From assembly GCF_048128805.1 (NCBI RefSeq), contig NC_136019.1, positions 18,919,881 through 18,983,880 of the forward strand: a stretch of DNA of 64,000 nt, read 5' to 3'. Positions 1 through 51,103 of this stretch are shown here, piece after piece. Under the pieces are notes generated by a model. It was not told the DNA's origin and searched no databases. It saw only the letters and a program-made list of their open reading frames with translations. This DNA comes from Centroberyx gerrardi. Its lineage: Eukaryota; Chordata; Actinopteri; Beryciformes; Berycidae. Each line of letters opens with the position of its first letter. Position 1 is the first letter of the stretch. The translations under genes were made by a program, and so were the position numbers.

Positions 1-833
1 TGGTAAAAATGGACTCTGTACTAGAATAAATGTAATTTCTTCTTCCCGGGTAGAAACTTGTCCGTTATCGAATTGAATACTCTGCAGTGTCAGGACAAAA
101 CTGCCCTTAAGAAAACTTTCCAGGAAAGAAGGAAGCAAAGAGTAGGAGTAAGGGAAAACTAGAAAACTACCTCTCACTAACGGTTGTGTGTGCATCACCT
201 GAGGCAGAAGGACATAGAGAAAGGAGAGCCTCAATGGTGAAGACTTCATCCGGTCAGCAGCTGCGTAGCCAATGGCAAGACAGAGAAAGGACAATTTCTT
301 TGGCTTAAGAAAGGGAGGACAGCAAAACCTGTCTTGAAAGCGGTATATTGGAAGAAGAGTTTTGTCCAAACAAAAGGGCACGGCTTATATGCTAAAATCC
401 ATTGATTGAAAGTGATGTAGAACAAAGCAATTTAATACCTTGTGAGGAAGATACGGAGCGCTTTTTGTGATGTTGAGGGGAAATTAATTAGCCAAATATC
501 TGAATAGTTTGTTAATGCACTCTGCCCTTATCACAAGGCTAATTATCACTATCAGGGCCCCCTCTGTTCGTCAGCAGGATTATTAAGCTAATCACAAAGC
601 TTTCCCCTCTGGAGACGAGGTTTACGCTCTTCATCGGAACAAAGCTGTTATTGTCTTCCAATGACACGGCTTCAGCGCTGAACCCGATCAGTATTTGTAC
701 CTCGTAATGCGCTAATAAAGAGACGGGGCAACGGGAGGAGTTTTGCGCTATGTGTTAGTGGGTCTCTTTCAGTTGCTTCAATGCTTGACCTACACCAATT
801 AGGTCAATGGGGAGAACCAGTTTGACTGAGATG

Positions 834-1563
834 AAAGGAAAAATCCACCCTCAGATCCTTTTACACTGTTATATATCTTCGGTCTGTGATGTTCAATGTG
901 AGGAGTTATTTTGTGATGAAGTGTTGTAATTTACTTTTCTGGTGTGCCCACATTCCCTCAACCTGCCTCGTCTACTTCTACTTCAGCTCGTGATTTCCTA
1001 CGTTTCCCAGAATGCCTTTCGACAACCCCCTGAGAACGTGCCTGAACTTGTTGCACTCAGTACGTGTAGATGGAGAGAGCACAATAGCGATAGCATAGTA
1101 AGAGTTTTTCCAGTCAAGGAAAAGAAGGCATGCCACTTACTCAAAATGCAATATGTATTTTGGCTGCGTTGCAATCTGGTCTTTTGAGGCTTCTGTCAGT
1201 GGAGAAATTGGTCTCTCTGTCTCTTCTACAATGGATTTCTCCTTGTATGATTGTTGAACGTCGGTAGAAAATGGCGAGACTAGAAAGAAGCTCTTGCTCT
1301 TTGATTCTGAGGGACTGACACCAAAACCTGAAGTTTACTGCTGATGTTTTAGCTCGCTGAAAAGGTTTCTGTTATCAAACTCCATTGTAGCTGCATTGGA
1401 AATATCTCTCTGTGACGTGATGTCGTCCACGTTTAGCCAGTTATCCACGGGAATAAGAAAAATACAGCACCAAACAACAAAGCGGATGCAAAAATGGAAG
1501 GTGCATCACCAGTGGCTGTTGTTTTTTACAGTGTTAATGGGTTTTAGGGTGGATTTTTCCTTT
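834..1563. mobile_element. Inverted-repeat DNA element, copy A (non-autonomous)
   Basis: The ends are a perfect 18-bp inverted repeat, AAAGGAAAAATCCACCCT at 834-851 and its complement at 1546-1563. GATG lies just outside both ends, a possible target duplication. The interior has no transposase frame. Two long internal blocks match the element at 37403-37874, such as the TCCCTCAACCTGCCTCGTCT stretch and the GAAAGAAGCTCTTGCTCTTT stretch. Confidence 0.75.
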
Positions 1564-1715
1564 GATGGAAAAAGTGGGAGGGACGAGGGGTTAGGAGCCC
1601 TGCTACTCTGCTGGACTGTACAGAGGAAGTGTTCAGACCTGGGTCAAGTGCTTTAGCATTTGCAATTAATTCCAAGCGCTTGTTTTACCCTGCCCTGAGC
1701 ACCAGATGGGTGGTG

Positions 1716-1721
1716 TTTATT
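1716..1721 (-). terminator. Candidate map3k11 polyadenylation signal
   Basis: AATAAA on the minus strand, about 1.2 kb after the stop codon. It is the only canonical hexamer on that strand that I found between the stop codon and the left end. No downstream GU-rich element was confirmed. Confidence 0.3.
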
Positions 1722-2945
1722 AGGACAAGTAGGACAGTGCCAAATAAGTTGTCGATCACAGAAAAGTATTCTAAAGGGACTTCTCAATACTTTCTGTGAT
1801 TGTCTAAACTTGCTGGCACTCGTTGCACCGTCCGACGTGGCAAACCCCACCCATCTGGCACTCCATGGTGGTAAAAACAACTTATTTGCTAATACTCTTT
1901 GTCCCAGGCCTATACACTCTTACAGTCACATTCTTTGGCACATGAGGGGAATGCACAGGGCTCCCCCCTCTTGTTTCCTGTGCTCTGTCGCCTGCCAGCC
2001 AAATGAATCAGTCCAATCCCTGGCATTTCCCCGGGAATGTGACTGGAATGTTATCTGCTTCCAAGTGGAATGCCTGGGTCATGGTTTGTCTTGGATTTCA
2101 TGTGCGGCGGATAGAGTGGCCTGCTATAACCACTCAGAGTGCTTTCTCCCATAATGCAATGCTGAGATGCCATTAAAAAAAACAGCATGCTCTCCTGACA
2201 GTGAGTCTATACACATACACACACATACACACGCACAGGCACAGGCACAGGCATGCACACAAACACCGTTTTCTTCCACAGCAATGCTAAGCTGCTCTGC
2301 ACATTTAAGCCAAATTCATAGCATCTTCCCTAACGCGCCAGGTTAACCGTTCAAGGAACCTTAAAGAGATATATATTAAAAACACTTCACGAAATAAGGC
2401 ACTCCAATTTTCCATTGTCCTGAATGCTTTCAGAGTCTGCAGAGAGGTAGAGGCAGATAAAGCCGTGCAAGTCGCCTTATCCACCTCTGCATTGTCACAA
2501 TGCTTCAAAGGTAAGGGGGAGATGAAAGCTGGAGATATGAGCAGTCTGATGGAATCTGAAGATGGGACTACTGATCTCTGATCTGCTTCTTCAGAGGGAT
2601 AGAGAGGCAGAGATAGAGAGGGAGAGGGTGAGGGAGAATGAATCGGGCGCCGGATACTTGGTTTGCAGGCCGCTATCCCACAATCCAATGTACCACTAAT
2701 GACCTTTCGCTGGCTTCCTGGTTTCCAAGGCAACAGGCTGGCATATAAATGGGACCGGCCATGGTTGGGGCTCCCTGGTTCCCATGGGGTAAACCCATGG
2801 GAGCTGAGTGGTGGGTGTGTGCGTTTCTTTTTCCAAAATCCTTGTTAACACGTAGGACATAGTCGTGCACACGGTCCTGGACTCCATTCCTGTAATAAAA
2901 ACGGGCGTTATTAAAATCCATAGGAGAGAGTCAGCCATGCTGGGT

Positions 2946-40568
<37,623 letters not shown>

Positions 40569-41925
40569 TCAAGCAGATGTTTTGACTGGATTTGATTCTG
40601 CACCCCAAGGGTTTGAAAATAAAGTACAAAAGAGTACTTTATTGCGCCTCTCTCCCTTTCCTGTCTTTCTTGTTGGTTCATCAGGGACCAGTGAAATGTG
40701 TTCAAAAGCTCGACCAACAAGCAGGCTACAAGAGAGGATTCAAAGATAACTGAACAGCAAGCGTCTTTCATTCGTCTCGACATTGAATGCGCGGCTCTCC
40801 ATTTGAAATAGCCATAATCAAACAAAAGCAATTAAGTGACTGACTCTGCCGAGTGTTTCAAAGCTCAGAAAGGCAGAATTGTCTCCATTGAATTTCTCTC
40901 TATTCAAGTGATGTGCTGTGCGGTTTCCCAACACATGTTTGAGCACAATATCATTTCTATGGGTCTATATTTAGGAGGCACTTAAGTCACCTCATTATCA
41001 GTGGACTGGTTAATCCTTATTCCCTCATAAAAAAATGGCACCCTGATTTCATTTTGATTTTAAAAAGGCTAAAACTGTAAAGGCAAACATAAAATGAGCA
41101 TCGGCTTAGTTGTAAAACATTTAAACAACAGCCATTACAAGTACAAGTGAAGGTTCCCACTACATTTATCTGTCCATTTTGAGTTTTTATGTATTTTTAG
41201 CCATTAAGTGCAGTGGCCACCACAAGCAGGAAGCGCTGAGAAGTGGAGAAGAATAGCAGGAAAGGAGCATTCAGTCCAGCCAACCCGTGTTTTACGACAA
41301 CACAAGTTTCAGGGCTGACCAATTCGCATTATTAAGCCCACAGCTCGAATAACGGCGTCGGACCGCAACTCTGCGGCGCTCCCGCAGCGAATCCCGCATC
41401 CCTTTGAGCAACAGTATCCATACTTACGGTGTTACCCGATGCGCACAAACAATGAGCCGTATCACTCCATAAAAACTTTGTAAGCACCGAGTTTGTAACA
41501 GGAAGAGCAATCCAAACCTGCTTGAGTTTACTTTCCAGAGAGAAACCGCGAAGTAAAAACAAATCCTGTTGTCTAATTGGAGTTCAGCGCCTGGCCTGGC
41601 CCGGCTTGGCGGTATTGTTGTTATTATTGTAGTCGATATCCAAACAGCGCAACAACTCCATCATAACTTTATTGTCATATTCCTCTTCCTTGGTCAGTGT
41701 TCACTCGTCAGGACCTCGAACCACTTCTACGTCTGTGCTTACAGTCAGTAGAGAGGGTGGGGTTTCAAAACTTTTTCTCTCCCAACAGGAAAAGAGTCAG
41801 ATGACAGGCCTGGGTCAAGCTAGATACAATGAACGATATCACTTCCGGTTCTAACTTTCAAAAATAAAACGCTTATTGACGCGCATTGGTTGCAAAGTTT
41901 ATTGGAATAAGACGAGTGGAAAGAT

Positions 41926-44130
41926 TACCAACCCCAGTAGAAGTGCTGTTACTTTGTTGAAATTTTGCCATAGTAGAAGTAAAGTAACTGATGTGAGAAT
42001 CGACTTGAGTAAAAAGTAAAATGTAGCTCATTTAAATTGTTGACTACACAGACTGAAAGTCACCAAGTTACTTTTTTACTTTTTTTTTAAGAGAAACAGG
42101 GCATCAAGTGACTTGATTGATGACTGGCAAGATATTATAATTTGGTCAGTGTGATAAATAATTAGACCTAGGTCACCAAGCTATCAGCTTAGAGTAAACA
42201 TTGGTGCTAAATGCACCTGATGTGAATTTTTTAGTTAGGCCTATATATGGCTTCCAAATAAATTTTCACCGATTTTTGCTTGTTTGTTTGCTCTCCATTA
42301 TAATAAAAACTACAAGACCAAATGTGGACTCACTTAGGCTGAGGTATGGTGAGTGCCATAACAGGCCATACTCAACTGACACCCACTAAAGAGAACATTG
42401 TTACAAAATAAATTGCATAAACAAGCATGAATCAACACAATTCATAAAGATTTGTACTCTGTAGGTAATGGATCTGATTTAAAATGTAGTAAAGTATAAT
42501 ATTCAGGAAAAACATAAAATTACTGACTTCAAACGATTCTTAAAAAACTATTAGTACACAAAAGAGGAATTTGTAGTGACTGAAAATTTATTTTATTATT
42601 TTTTCACCCAAAATGTCCTTTTCTCAGTGTGTATTCATAGTCATGTAGTTCTGTGCAAAATGACATGTACAGTATACGTATGTATAATAGTATCTACGTA
42701 TGTGACGCTTTTATTTTGAAGGCACGAAGGCAAAGTCTTGTGAAAAAGTCCTGCTAGCTTCACGCGCCAAAAGCAGAGGGAGCTGGAGATGCGTCAAGCT
42801 AGCAGGAAATAGGCATAACAATAAAGGAAGTTAAGTGGTTTGTCTTCAAATTAAAAGCGTAAAATTGCTCACGTTTGGATTAAAATAAGTATTGGAGTTT
42901 TCAAACGTACAAAATCGTAATGTTTGGCTGTGATTCAGACATATTCTATTTCTATTCATTGCAGATTCCCCCCACAGCACACTCTTTATTTTCGCATTGG
43001 TTCTTTTTTTTAAATCTCAGAAATTTTGTATTTTGAAATTCATACCAGAAGTCCTATTTGTTTGTTCTGGCTAACTTGACACTAGTGGGAGCAGGACAGT
43101 TGAAAAGCTCTATTAACGGTACACAGAAGTAAATGAGCCTATTGACTGTGAAAGACACATACTGTATATGAGAAAACATTTTAATTCAGTAAAAAGTCAT
43201 TTTAACACTCCAGCTGGTGATCATCATAAGGAAAACATCCACCAATATCAACAAAAATTACTTGTAGTTTCAGAAAAGCATGAATTTATGCTTTTTTTCT
43301 CCCCATGAAAGATCTATCCTATCCTTGATAGACCTATCCTCATATATCATCAATTTGATACTACACACTAAAATGTTTACTACGAATTTACCTCATAAAG
43401 ATTAATGTCCAACTAAAAAGGTGGGAAAACTTAATGCAGACTTTGCACAACATATGCTGTAAATTCACACATTTCTCATGTTTTCATGTTTTTCTTTTGT
43501 TTCTATATTTTCACAGTAACATATACTTATATTTTAACATCATACATATTTCCATCCACATTTCTTTGTCTCTGTCTGTTCTACTGATGTAACTGATGGT
43601 CGGGTTCTATTTAATACACCCCATTTGCTCTTTTTTCTTATTTGTATCCTATTTCTTTCTTTGCTCCCATTATCTGCTACTGCAACCATCCAGTTTCCCC
43701 TCAGGGATAATTAAAGTTTCATCCATTTGAATCAATTGAGACATTAGGCGTCAGTGACATGCTGTGCAAATAATCTGTTACTTGGAAAAAAAAAAAAACA
43801 TGAGATATTCCCATGGTCAAAGAAGAGAAGATAAAGTGCTTCTGTTGGGTTTCTGTGAGGAGGAATTTGTTGAAGGTGCTCTTTAATTTGGTGTGACTTT
43901 GAAAAGAAAAAGAGTTTCAAGGCAACAAATTTAAAAAGCCTTTATTGTATGGCTGGTTTAATTAATGATATAAATGCAGTTTGCTGTTCTAAAATACTAC
44001 AAGTACTAAAATACTACTCAAGTGGAAGTGTTGTTACTGTTATTTAAGATGTAGTTAAGTACAATGCTTCAGTCAAAACATACTTCGGTAAAAGTAAAAT
44101 TACTGATTTCAGGCACTTGAGCCACCTAAT
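41926..44130. repeat. Dispersed repeat fragments with AGTAAAAGT/AAGTACT motifs
   Basis: Pieces at about 41926-42075, 42455-42545 and 43990-44125 share motifs such as AGTAGAAGTAAAGTAACTGA, GTAAAATTACTGA and AGTGTTGTTACT. A related piece is at 63050-63150. This resembles a repeat common in fish genomes; boundaries were not resolved. Confidence 0.4.
43580..43735 (+). mobile_element. LINE-type 3' tail, second copy
   Basis: CCCCATTTGCTC..TTTGCTCCCATTATCTGC..CAGTTTCCCCTCAGGGATAATTAAAGTTTCATCC, colinear with 30990-31165. Intergenic, upstream of map3k11. Confidence 0.55.
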
Positions 44131-44716
44131 GTCCCGCCATAATCACCATGATACATTAAACATAACCAGGTATGCTAATGAGGTCGCTGATTACGCTAAT
44201 TAATCCATTAAATAGCAAATATTTCTATGTCAACATATTTGTCTTCACACCACACATGGGCAATATAAATATGAACTCTTACCTGTACCCTAAAGCATTA
44301 ACGAGTTGATGTTGGCTGTTTTTCCTCATTAATATGTAGATTTATGCAGCAAGGGGCTCCAGAATGTCATCAGATCATCTACTGTAAAGGGGGAACTGTG
44401 GAGTTAGTCGTTTCTATCATGTTGTGTTCACAAGAGAGACAGGCAGACAGCATGATGACATAATGTCCCACATACCATGCACCATGGTGGAGGGACAGGA
44501 TACAAATACTCAAAAAGTATTTAAAAGTACAGTATTGAGAGTAATAGTGATTACTTCCACCCTTGCTGCCTGCTGAAGGCCACAGCACTGCTGCAATATG
44601 TTTTCATTTACTTTTGAAATAGCCATGTATTAGGTTTTTCTTTTTTCGGTTGAAAAAAGGGTTATGGAACTCTTTTTTAATCACATTTTCCCCATGTTTT
44701 AAAAAGGTGCAGAGCG

Positions 44717-45107
44717 CTTAAAGGGAAAGTTCAGTGATATTATAAGCCTACACTATTAATCACTAATCAAGCCCCGTCTTAGAATGTGTCAAAAGTTTTT
44801 ACATTAGCTTGCGTTTCTGTGAAATCGGCAACCACCTCCTATTAGCATTTGTTAGCAATGCTAGCACAAGTCAATGGGGTATGAAACAAAACCTTAAAAT
44901 CACTTACAAGCCATTCCATATACTGCCACAGCTGTAGTAATAGTAGCAATACATACTAGCATTGCTAACAAATGCTAACAGGAGGCCAGTGCTGATTTCT
45001 CAGAGACAAAAACTCTGATGTAAAAGTTGTTGAATGTTATAACAGTGGACAACATGGTTAGTGATAAATAGGATAGGCCTCTAAAATCACTGAACCTTCC
45101 CTTTAAG
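44717..45107. mobile_element. Long fold-back (MITE-like) element, about 390 bp
   Basis: CTTAAAGGGAAAGTTCAGTGAT at the left and ATCACTGAACCTTCCCTTTAAG at the right are 22-bp inverted repeats with one mismatch. Internally, TAGCATTTGTTAGCAATGCTAG pairs with CTAGCATTGCTAACAAATGCTA. TTAA sits at each outer end, which may be the target site. No ORF. Confidence 0.75.
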
Positions 45108-46079
45108 AAGTCCAGCGCTTCATGGGAGGGGATGGGAATCTAGAGGGCCACCTTTGCCCCCCCCCCCTCCCCTCCCCTCCCGGCTCCTGTGTGGAAACAG
45201 TGTGCTTCCTTCTGTTGGCCCTTTGATGGCTCCCCTCCCCCTCCCTCCCCACGGCCCGCGTTTGTTTGGACACCCACCTCCTAAAGTCAACCACCTACGC
45301 CCCCCCACCCCTCCACCCTCCCGACAGTCCGCTGAGTCATCGCTTGTGCAGGAAGGATGCAGTTGTTTTTGCGGCTCCAGCTCGGGGTTGGCTGGCTGGC
45401 TGGCTGGTTGGTTGGTTGGGTGGGGGGTGCGGAGGGTGGAGGTACACGAAGCTGACAAAACGGACTGTAAAAAGGAGGAAAGGGGCCGGATACACAGTGA
45501 GAGCAAAGTGTGCCGGCGAGTCTGAGTGTATGTATGTCTATGATGGGAACAATCAGCTCTCTGTGAAAACCTCGCCCCGAACTTGTACAGTCTTGTACTT
45601 AATCTGATGCGACTACCAGGAGGCGACTGTCACCTTATGATGCGTTTGAGGTTGCATGAGTCACGGGGCAGCGACTCTACCTGAGCTGCATCCATGGGAA
45701 ACTTTTCCTTTTTTGTTTCCCTCACTCTGCAAAAATACAAAAAAAACAAATGCATTCAATGGAAATATCAAAAAGAAAGGTGCAGCGAAGGCAAAGCGCC
45801 GGGGTTGGGGACTACAAAGGACGCGTTCCGCTGCTGTGAAATGCAAAAGCGAAGCCTCAAGGAGGGAAAGCACGGTGAAATGTTTTGCTTTGGATTCAGG
45901 TTTTGCCCTCCCAAAGCCGGTAAACAAACAACTGTTTAAAAAAAATAAAAAATAAAAAAAGAGGTGAACACCGTCACAGATTCGCCCGATGGGGAACGTC
46001 TCCACCCCGCTCATCTCCAAGACACAAAAACAAACCCCGCCAAAAAAAAAAAAAAAAAAAAAAAAGGTATTGAGTTTTT

Positions 46080-46102
46080 TTTATTGAAATCTGAACTTTA
46101 TT
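46080..46102 (-). terminator. drap1: Candidate drap1 polyadenylation signals
   Basis: Two AATAAA hexamers on the minus strand, at 46102-46097 and 46085-46080. A poly-A run on the plus strand just beyond (46043-46065) means a U-rich downstream region on the transcript. Confidence 0.5.
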
Positions 46103-47417
46103 TCACCCATACAAAATAAAAAGAATGTTAAAAGTTTACAATACAGTGTCAATTTCAACAGTCTATTCTGAAACATTTCATATTGAGACTGACACATAAA
46201 TGGGAGCCCTATATCTCTCTGCTTTCAAGGGATACATTTAAAACAATCTAAAAGAGGAAGAAAAAAAAAAAACAATGAATACAAACAAAAGGAGAAAATT
46301 ATTCAAAATAGAAGATTTGAGGGGGGAGAAGAGGGGTGACCTAAACATTTGAAAAGAATAGAAATTAGGGGAGGAGGAAGGAGATAAACAACTTTAAAAA
46401 CAAAGTTATGGTGTTGAGAGTCACAGTATACTTCTGATGGGCGTGGGCCAGCACAGATGTCTCTGTCATCAATAGAGATGGGGAGTTGCGTGGGCGGGGC
46501 GATGGCAGTACAAAATAATACCATTTTCTCTAATTGACAGTGTTGAAAAACAAGCAAACATAACATCGGAATTATCTGCATGCGGATATGGTTGAAGTTC
46601 TACCAAGGGGTACAGTTTTTTCATAAAAACGTGAATTAAAAATGGAAAGAAAAAAAACTAATTGAGAATGCTGCAGTGAGCGAACCGATAGTAAAAAATA
46701 CAATACACTTGCTTCCTTGTTTACATTACAGCCATTACTAGCAAGTTGCAACAAAGCCGGGGAAGTAGGGCCCACATCTGAACAGCGGTATTTAATAGCC
46801 AATTCATAACAATTCATAACACTTCATTTATGAAACGATGACCTGGGATTCCTTTCCCTTAGACAAGTGCTGAACACTTTCGAAATATTTTATAAGCTGT
46901 TGCCCTGAACTCATCTTGAACAGTCGCCTTTGCACGTACAGCGTCAAAGGCTATAAGGCTTTAGCTAGTTATGATTATTATTATTCTTTTTTTAACCAAC
47001 CTGAGGGTTTGAGTGACGAGGAGTGATATGTTCTTTTTCACAACTGATGTCAAATACAGAGGACTGAGAAAGAAACAAAAGTGCGAAAAAAAAAAAAAAA
47101 CCTTACAAGGCAACACAAACCAATCCTGTCCTGTCTGAGGGGCTCGTGGCAAAACATTTGACGACTGCCGTTTTAATAGTCAAAATAGAATAGACTGACT
47201 TCTTAAAAAACATCCTGGTTGGATTCTCCTCGACAATAAAATAAGAAGTTCTCTTTTTTAAAAAAATGAAAATTAAAACACATAATATACAACCAGTTAT
47301 CGGTCTTCTGCGGCGGCGGTCTTGTCTGTCGTGGGCTTTTTTTCTGTTGGCAGGCTGCGATGAAAAGAGTCTTTCAGCCGCCGTAAGAACAACTCAAGAA
47401 ATCGAAATGAAAGGTAA

Positions 47418-47418
<1 letters not shown>

Positions 47419-47456
<38 letters not shown>
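47419..47456. repeat. (GT)n microsatellite in drap1 3' UTR
   Basis: A pure GT run on the plus strand, (CA)n on the drap1 mRNA, about 30 bases after the stop codon. Confidence 0.95.
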
Positions 47457-47457
<1 letters not shown>

Positions 47458-47483
47458 TGGTGTGGGGAAAAGGGGAGAAGGAG

Positions 47484-47682
47484 CTAAGAGTCATAGTCTT
47501 CGTCGTCGTCGTCGTCCTCCTCGTTTTTGTGCGGCACGGGGGCGGGGGGCGGCGGCGGCGGCGCGACGCTCATCATGGAGGGGTGGGGGGCGAAGGCCAT
47601 GCCGCCCTGGGGCTGCGCTGGCGCCGCGCCGCCCATCGGCACCATGTTGCCCATGTGCAGGTACTGGGGGGGCATGTCTGGG
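47484..47682 (-). CDS. drap1: drap1 terminal coding exon 7
   Basis: 199 nt with stop TAG. Acceptor CTTACAG|CCCAG. Encodes [16 protein letters not shown], a Pro run and the acidic C-terminus [10 protein letters not shown], whose last residues match human DRAP1. Confidence 0.95.
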
Positions 47683-49007
47683 CTGTAAGGGGGTGGGGGG
47701 TGGGGGTGTACAGGCAGAAGAGGTGGGAACCAGGCGTTAGGACAGAAACACAGAGCAGAGGGATTTTAGCAAAGACTTCTGCTGATTGTCGAGGCTAAAA
47801 TAAAAATTTAGCCAAGAATGTCATGCAAGGATCAGAGGAAGCCAAATAATGCCATTAATAGGATCTATTATCTTGTTATTATGTGTGCAACTTTGTGCGT
47901 GTGTGTGTTAGGGCCGCATCAAATGATCCTTTTGTTACTGATTTATTTGACCATTTTTATGATTTCTTTCCCCATAGTTCTTAGTTGTCTCCTACTTGTC
48001 CTTTCTTGTTTCTAAGTTTTATTGTAATATCTTGCTCAGCTGTTTTTTCTGTACAATTTTAAATTAAATAAATTTGTAAGTATTTGTAACTACATTTACA
48101 AATGAAAATTAAAAACCCAATAAATATATGCTGAAGGTGCTATGCATAGCATTTTTGTAATCATCAGTATATCATTGTCAAATTAATTGTGATACCTTGG
48201 TACAATTACGATAAACAATTGAGACCAATTGGTAGCCTCTATCTTGTGCCAGTGGTATAATTAGTGCTAGTGTTTCTCCAAATTAAGACCACATTTCCCA
48301 TAAACCCCCTTGCTTCCTGCCACAAAGAGGGCATTGCTTCCTGTCAATTATTTAATTAACTAATCATTTCATATAGCCTAGCTTGAATAATGTTTGTCAT
48401 ACTACTGCACCGTTGTGTGCATCAATTTCAAATGGGATTTTTCAATTCAGCTGTTCCCAGGTGTTTAAGTTTAATTTAATTAATTAATATAATTTTAATG
48501 GCAGTTATTACTGACTATACTCTGTAAACCTATTACAGTATAGGTTCTAATTTCTCACCAGAAAAAACAGCACCCAAGAAACAAAAATATTTTAATAAAG
48601 ACTTTGAAAATTTGACTTAAAACGCTATATTCAACTGTATTCCTAGAGGGGGCCTCGAGTTTAGATGTAATTATGATTCATAACATCACTGAAGTCATTT
48701 CAAGCCTTTATCAGGACCTGCAGACACCCTGTGTTTGAACATGGCAGTTCCTGCTGTGATGTGTCATTTCAGCTTTGTATGTACAATGAACAAAACATCA
48801 CTGGCTTTCTGTTTACAATACTGTAATACTTCTGTTTGTTTTTGTTGTATTCTCGTAAGTACACTTGGGGTTTGGGCTTGCAACAGCCACTTTCAATATG
48901 AAATTACATCAATTATATGCAAATCAATCAATATTCATGGTCGACGTAATCGATGACGAATATACGTACATCGTCGACAAATTGTTGTAGTTCTAGTGTG
49001 TCAGTAG

Positions 49008-49041
<34 letters not shown>

Positions 49042-50132
49042 AGCGGGGGTGGTTATGTCCGTACCTATGGAACCTGGAAGCAGGCTGCAGGTTTGTGCTT
49101 GACTGAGAGCCGTCCTCCTCGTCCCCGTCTGTCTCGCTGTCCTCGGAGTCATCCTGTTCCCATCGCAATGAACACAACAGTGAGCTAACAGTGAGCGAAA
49201 CCCACACCCCTCATCCATCACCGGTGCCACCTCACCTCACACGCGCACACAAATCACTGTCTGCAGACAGCCAATGGCCTCTGCATGCAAATCAATCCCC
49301 ACCTCTTGCTCCGACTCGGTGCCTGACAGCTTCTTGTCCTTGCCTTTGGAGCCGGCTCCTCCGTTCTTGCGGCCAGACCCTGGTTTTCGACCTCTGGGGG
49401 GAAAGCGAGAACGAAAAGTCACGTAATAACATGCAACGGTGCCTGGTGATTCATATTTAAGAAAAAAGATTTACCTATCCAGCTATGAGCGCGTTCACAT
49501 GAAAGAGGCGGGGTTTGTAACAAATAGCCAATCACATGCAACATGGACAGACCCAGAACAGTGTATTTAATATGAGATAACTAAGAGATATGAGAATATG
49601 AGATAAGAAACTATTGATCGCCGTGGGGAAAAGAAAATGTCATATAAGCCCATAACTACAATATAAAAAGAAGCAATAAAAATGATTGAAAATAATAAAA
49701 TAATCAAACAATAAAAACAATACACTATAAATAGGCTAATTGTGGGATTATGTAAACATATGCTGCCGGCTATTTCAACACGTCGATTGTAAAAGCGAGT
49801 ATGGGAAAGAAATGTTTGTGTCCTTCTCTCACAAACAAACTGTAATGAATAAATATGAGCAATACAAAAACATAACAGTGTAAAGTAACAGTGTTGCTGC
49901 TGCCAAGGCTAGGGAGGATTGCTGGAGGAAAATTGCAGATAGTGTAAATGCGTAAGTAAACATCACGCCATTAAGGTACAGTGTTCTTCTCATTGATACT
50001 ATATTGTATCATCACACCGAGGCTGTGAAAATTCACAAAGTTGGCCTCAAGTTTCTTAGGGCTGCAATGATGGAATATGAGAGAATTTCAGCACACTTAA
50101 TATTCAACAGTAGGCCTAAATTTAATTTGGCC

Positions 50133-50171
<39 letters not shown>

Positions 50172-51042
50172 ATGTACCTGCGAGGGACTTTGTCGCCTCC
50201 CCCCTCGGTGTGGTTCTCTTCCCCTTCACCCTGCATGTCTGGCACTGTCGCCACTAGGTCCTTCAGGAAGTCAAACTGTTGCTCCAGCTCAATACACTGC
50301 TTTCTGCAAACACACACTTTTTACTCAGTACATTGCCTTTTGCACAGATGAACGCACATTCTGAACAATAGGAATTGATACTGCAGTATAACAATTAGCC
50401 TACAATTTAGGCATTTAGCAGACGCTTTTATCCAGAGTGACTCACAGTAAGTGCAACAGTGAAATAAGTGAACATTCCTTAGTAAGTTAAGTAGCCAGAT
50501 ACTTCAGAGTGCTATGAAAACAAGAAAGTGTTATGGCATTAATCAAGAAACGTAAAGCAAGATTCCCTCCTATCAGCAGATACGTTAAGTTGATAAGCGA
50601 TAAGCAATAGACATCTACATCCTAACAAACGATATATGGGCATTTTAAAATTCATTTTAACAACACGCACAATCAGTGAGTCACAGTGAGATTCTCAGAT
50701 ACATCTTACTCAAGGCAAGAAATGCTTTGAAATACAAGGGATTTGGTCATCTGTTGTAAATCTGCTCAGTGAAGCACGTATTCACTAAATATACCACATA
50801 ATAGGGTGACTCAAAGTGTCTTAAGCTAAATCAAAAGGAAATGCAGACCTAAAACTGCACTTCAACTGTATTGAAAGTCATATTGAAACTGCAGTATCAG
50901 TGAAATTCGTTTTAATACGATATCCTGTTCTGAATTCACACCTATGCCACAATGAATTCAGCAGAGGATGTTTTGAACACCCAGAACAATCCATCATCAT
51001 CATTAATTTTACAGTGCAACATGGACCAGGCTCCTTTCTTTA

Positions 51043-51103
<61 letters not shown>

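Larger units (their letters stand above)
1..2945. other. map3k11 3' flank: probable 3' UTR, then repeats; no gene
   Basis: The part next to the stop codon should be map3k11 3' UTR (minus strand). The only AATAAA on that strand that I found is at 1721-1716, so the UTR may be up to about 1.2 kb. Further left is an inverted-repeat element (834-1563). 2213-2262 is a CA/CAGGCA-rich simple repeat. No ORF here has homology I recognise. Confidence 0.6.
46080..47483 (-). other. drap1: drap1 3' UTR with (CA)n tract
   Basis: From the stop codon to the likely poly(A) site, about 1.4 kb. Transcript-strand (CA)n at 47456-47419 lies 30 bases after the stop. No competing ORF was recognised. Confidence 0.55.

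Noticed and set aside
45120..45525. GC-rich ORFs of about 125 residues on both strands
   Set aside because: C-run and GGCT/GGTT simple sequence; overlapping frames on both strands; no homology or splice structure.
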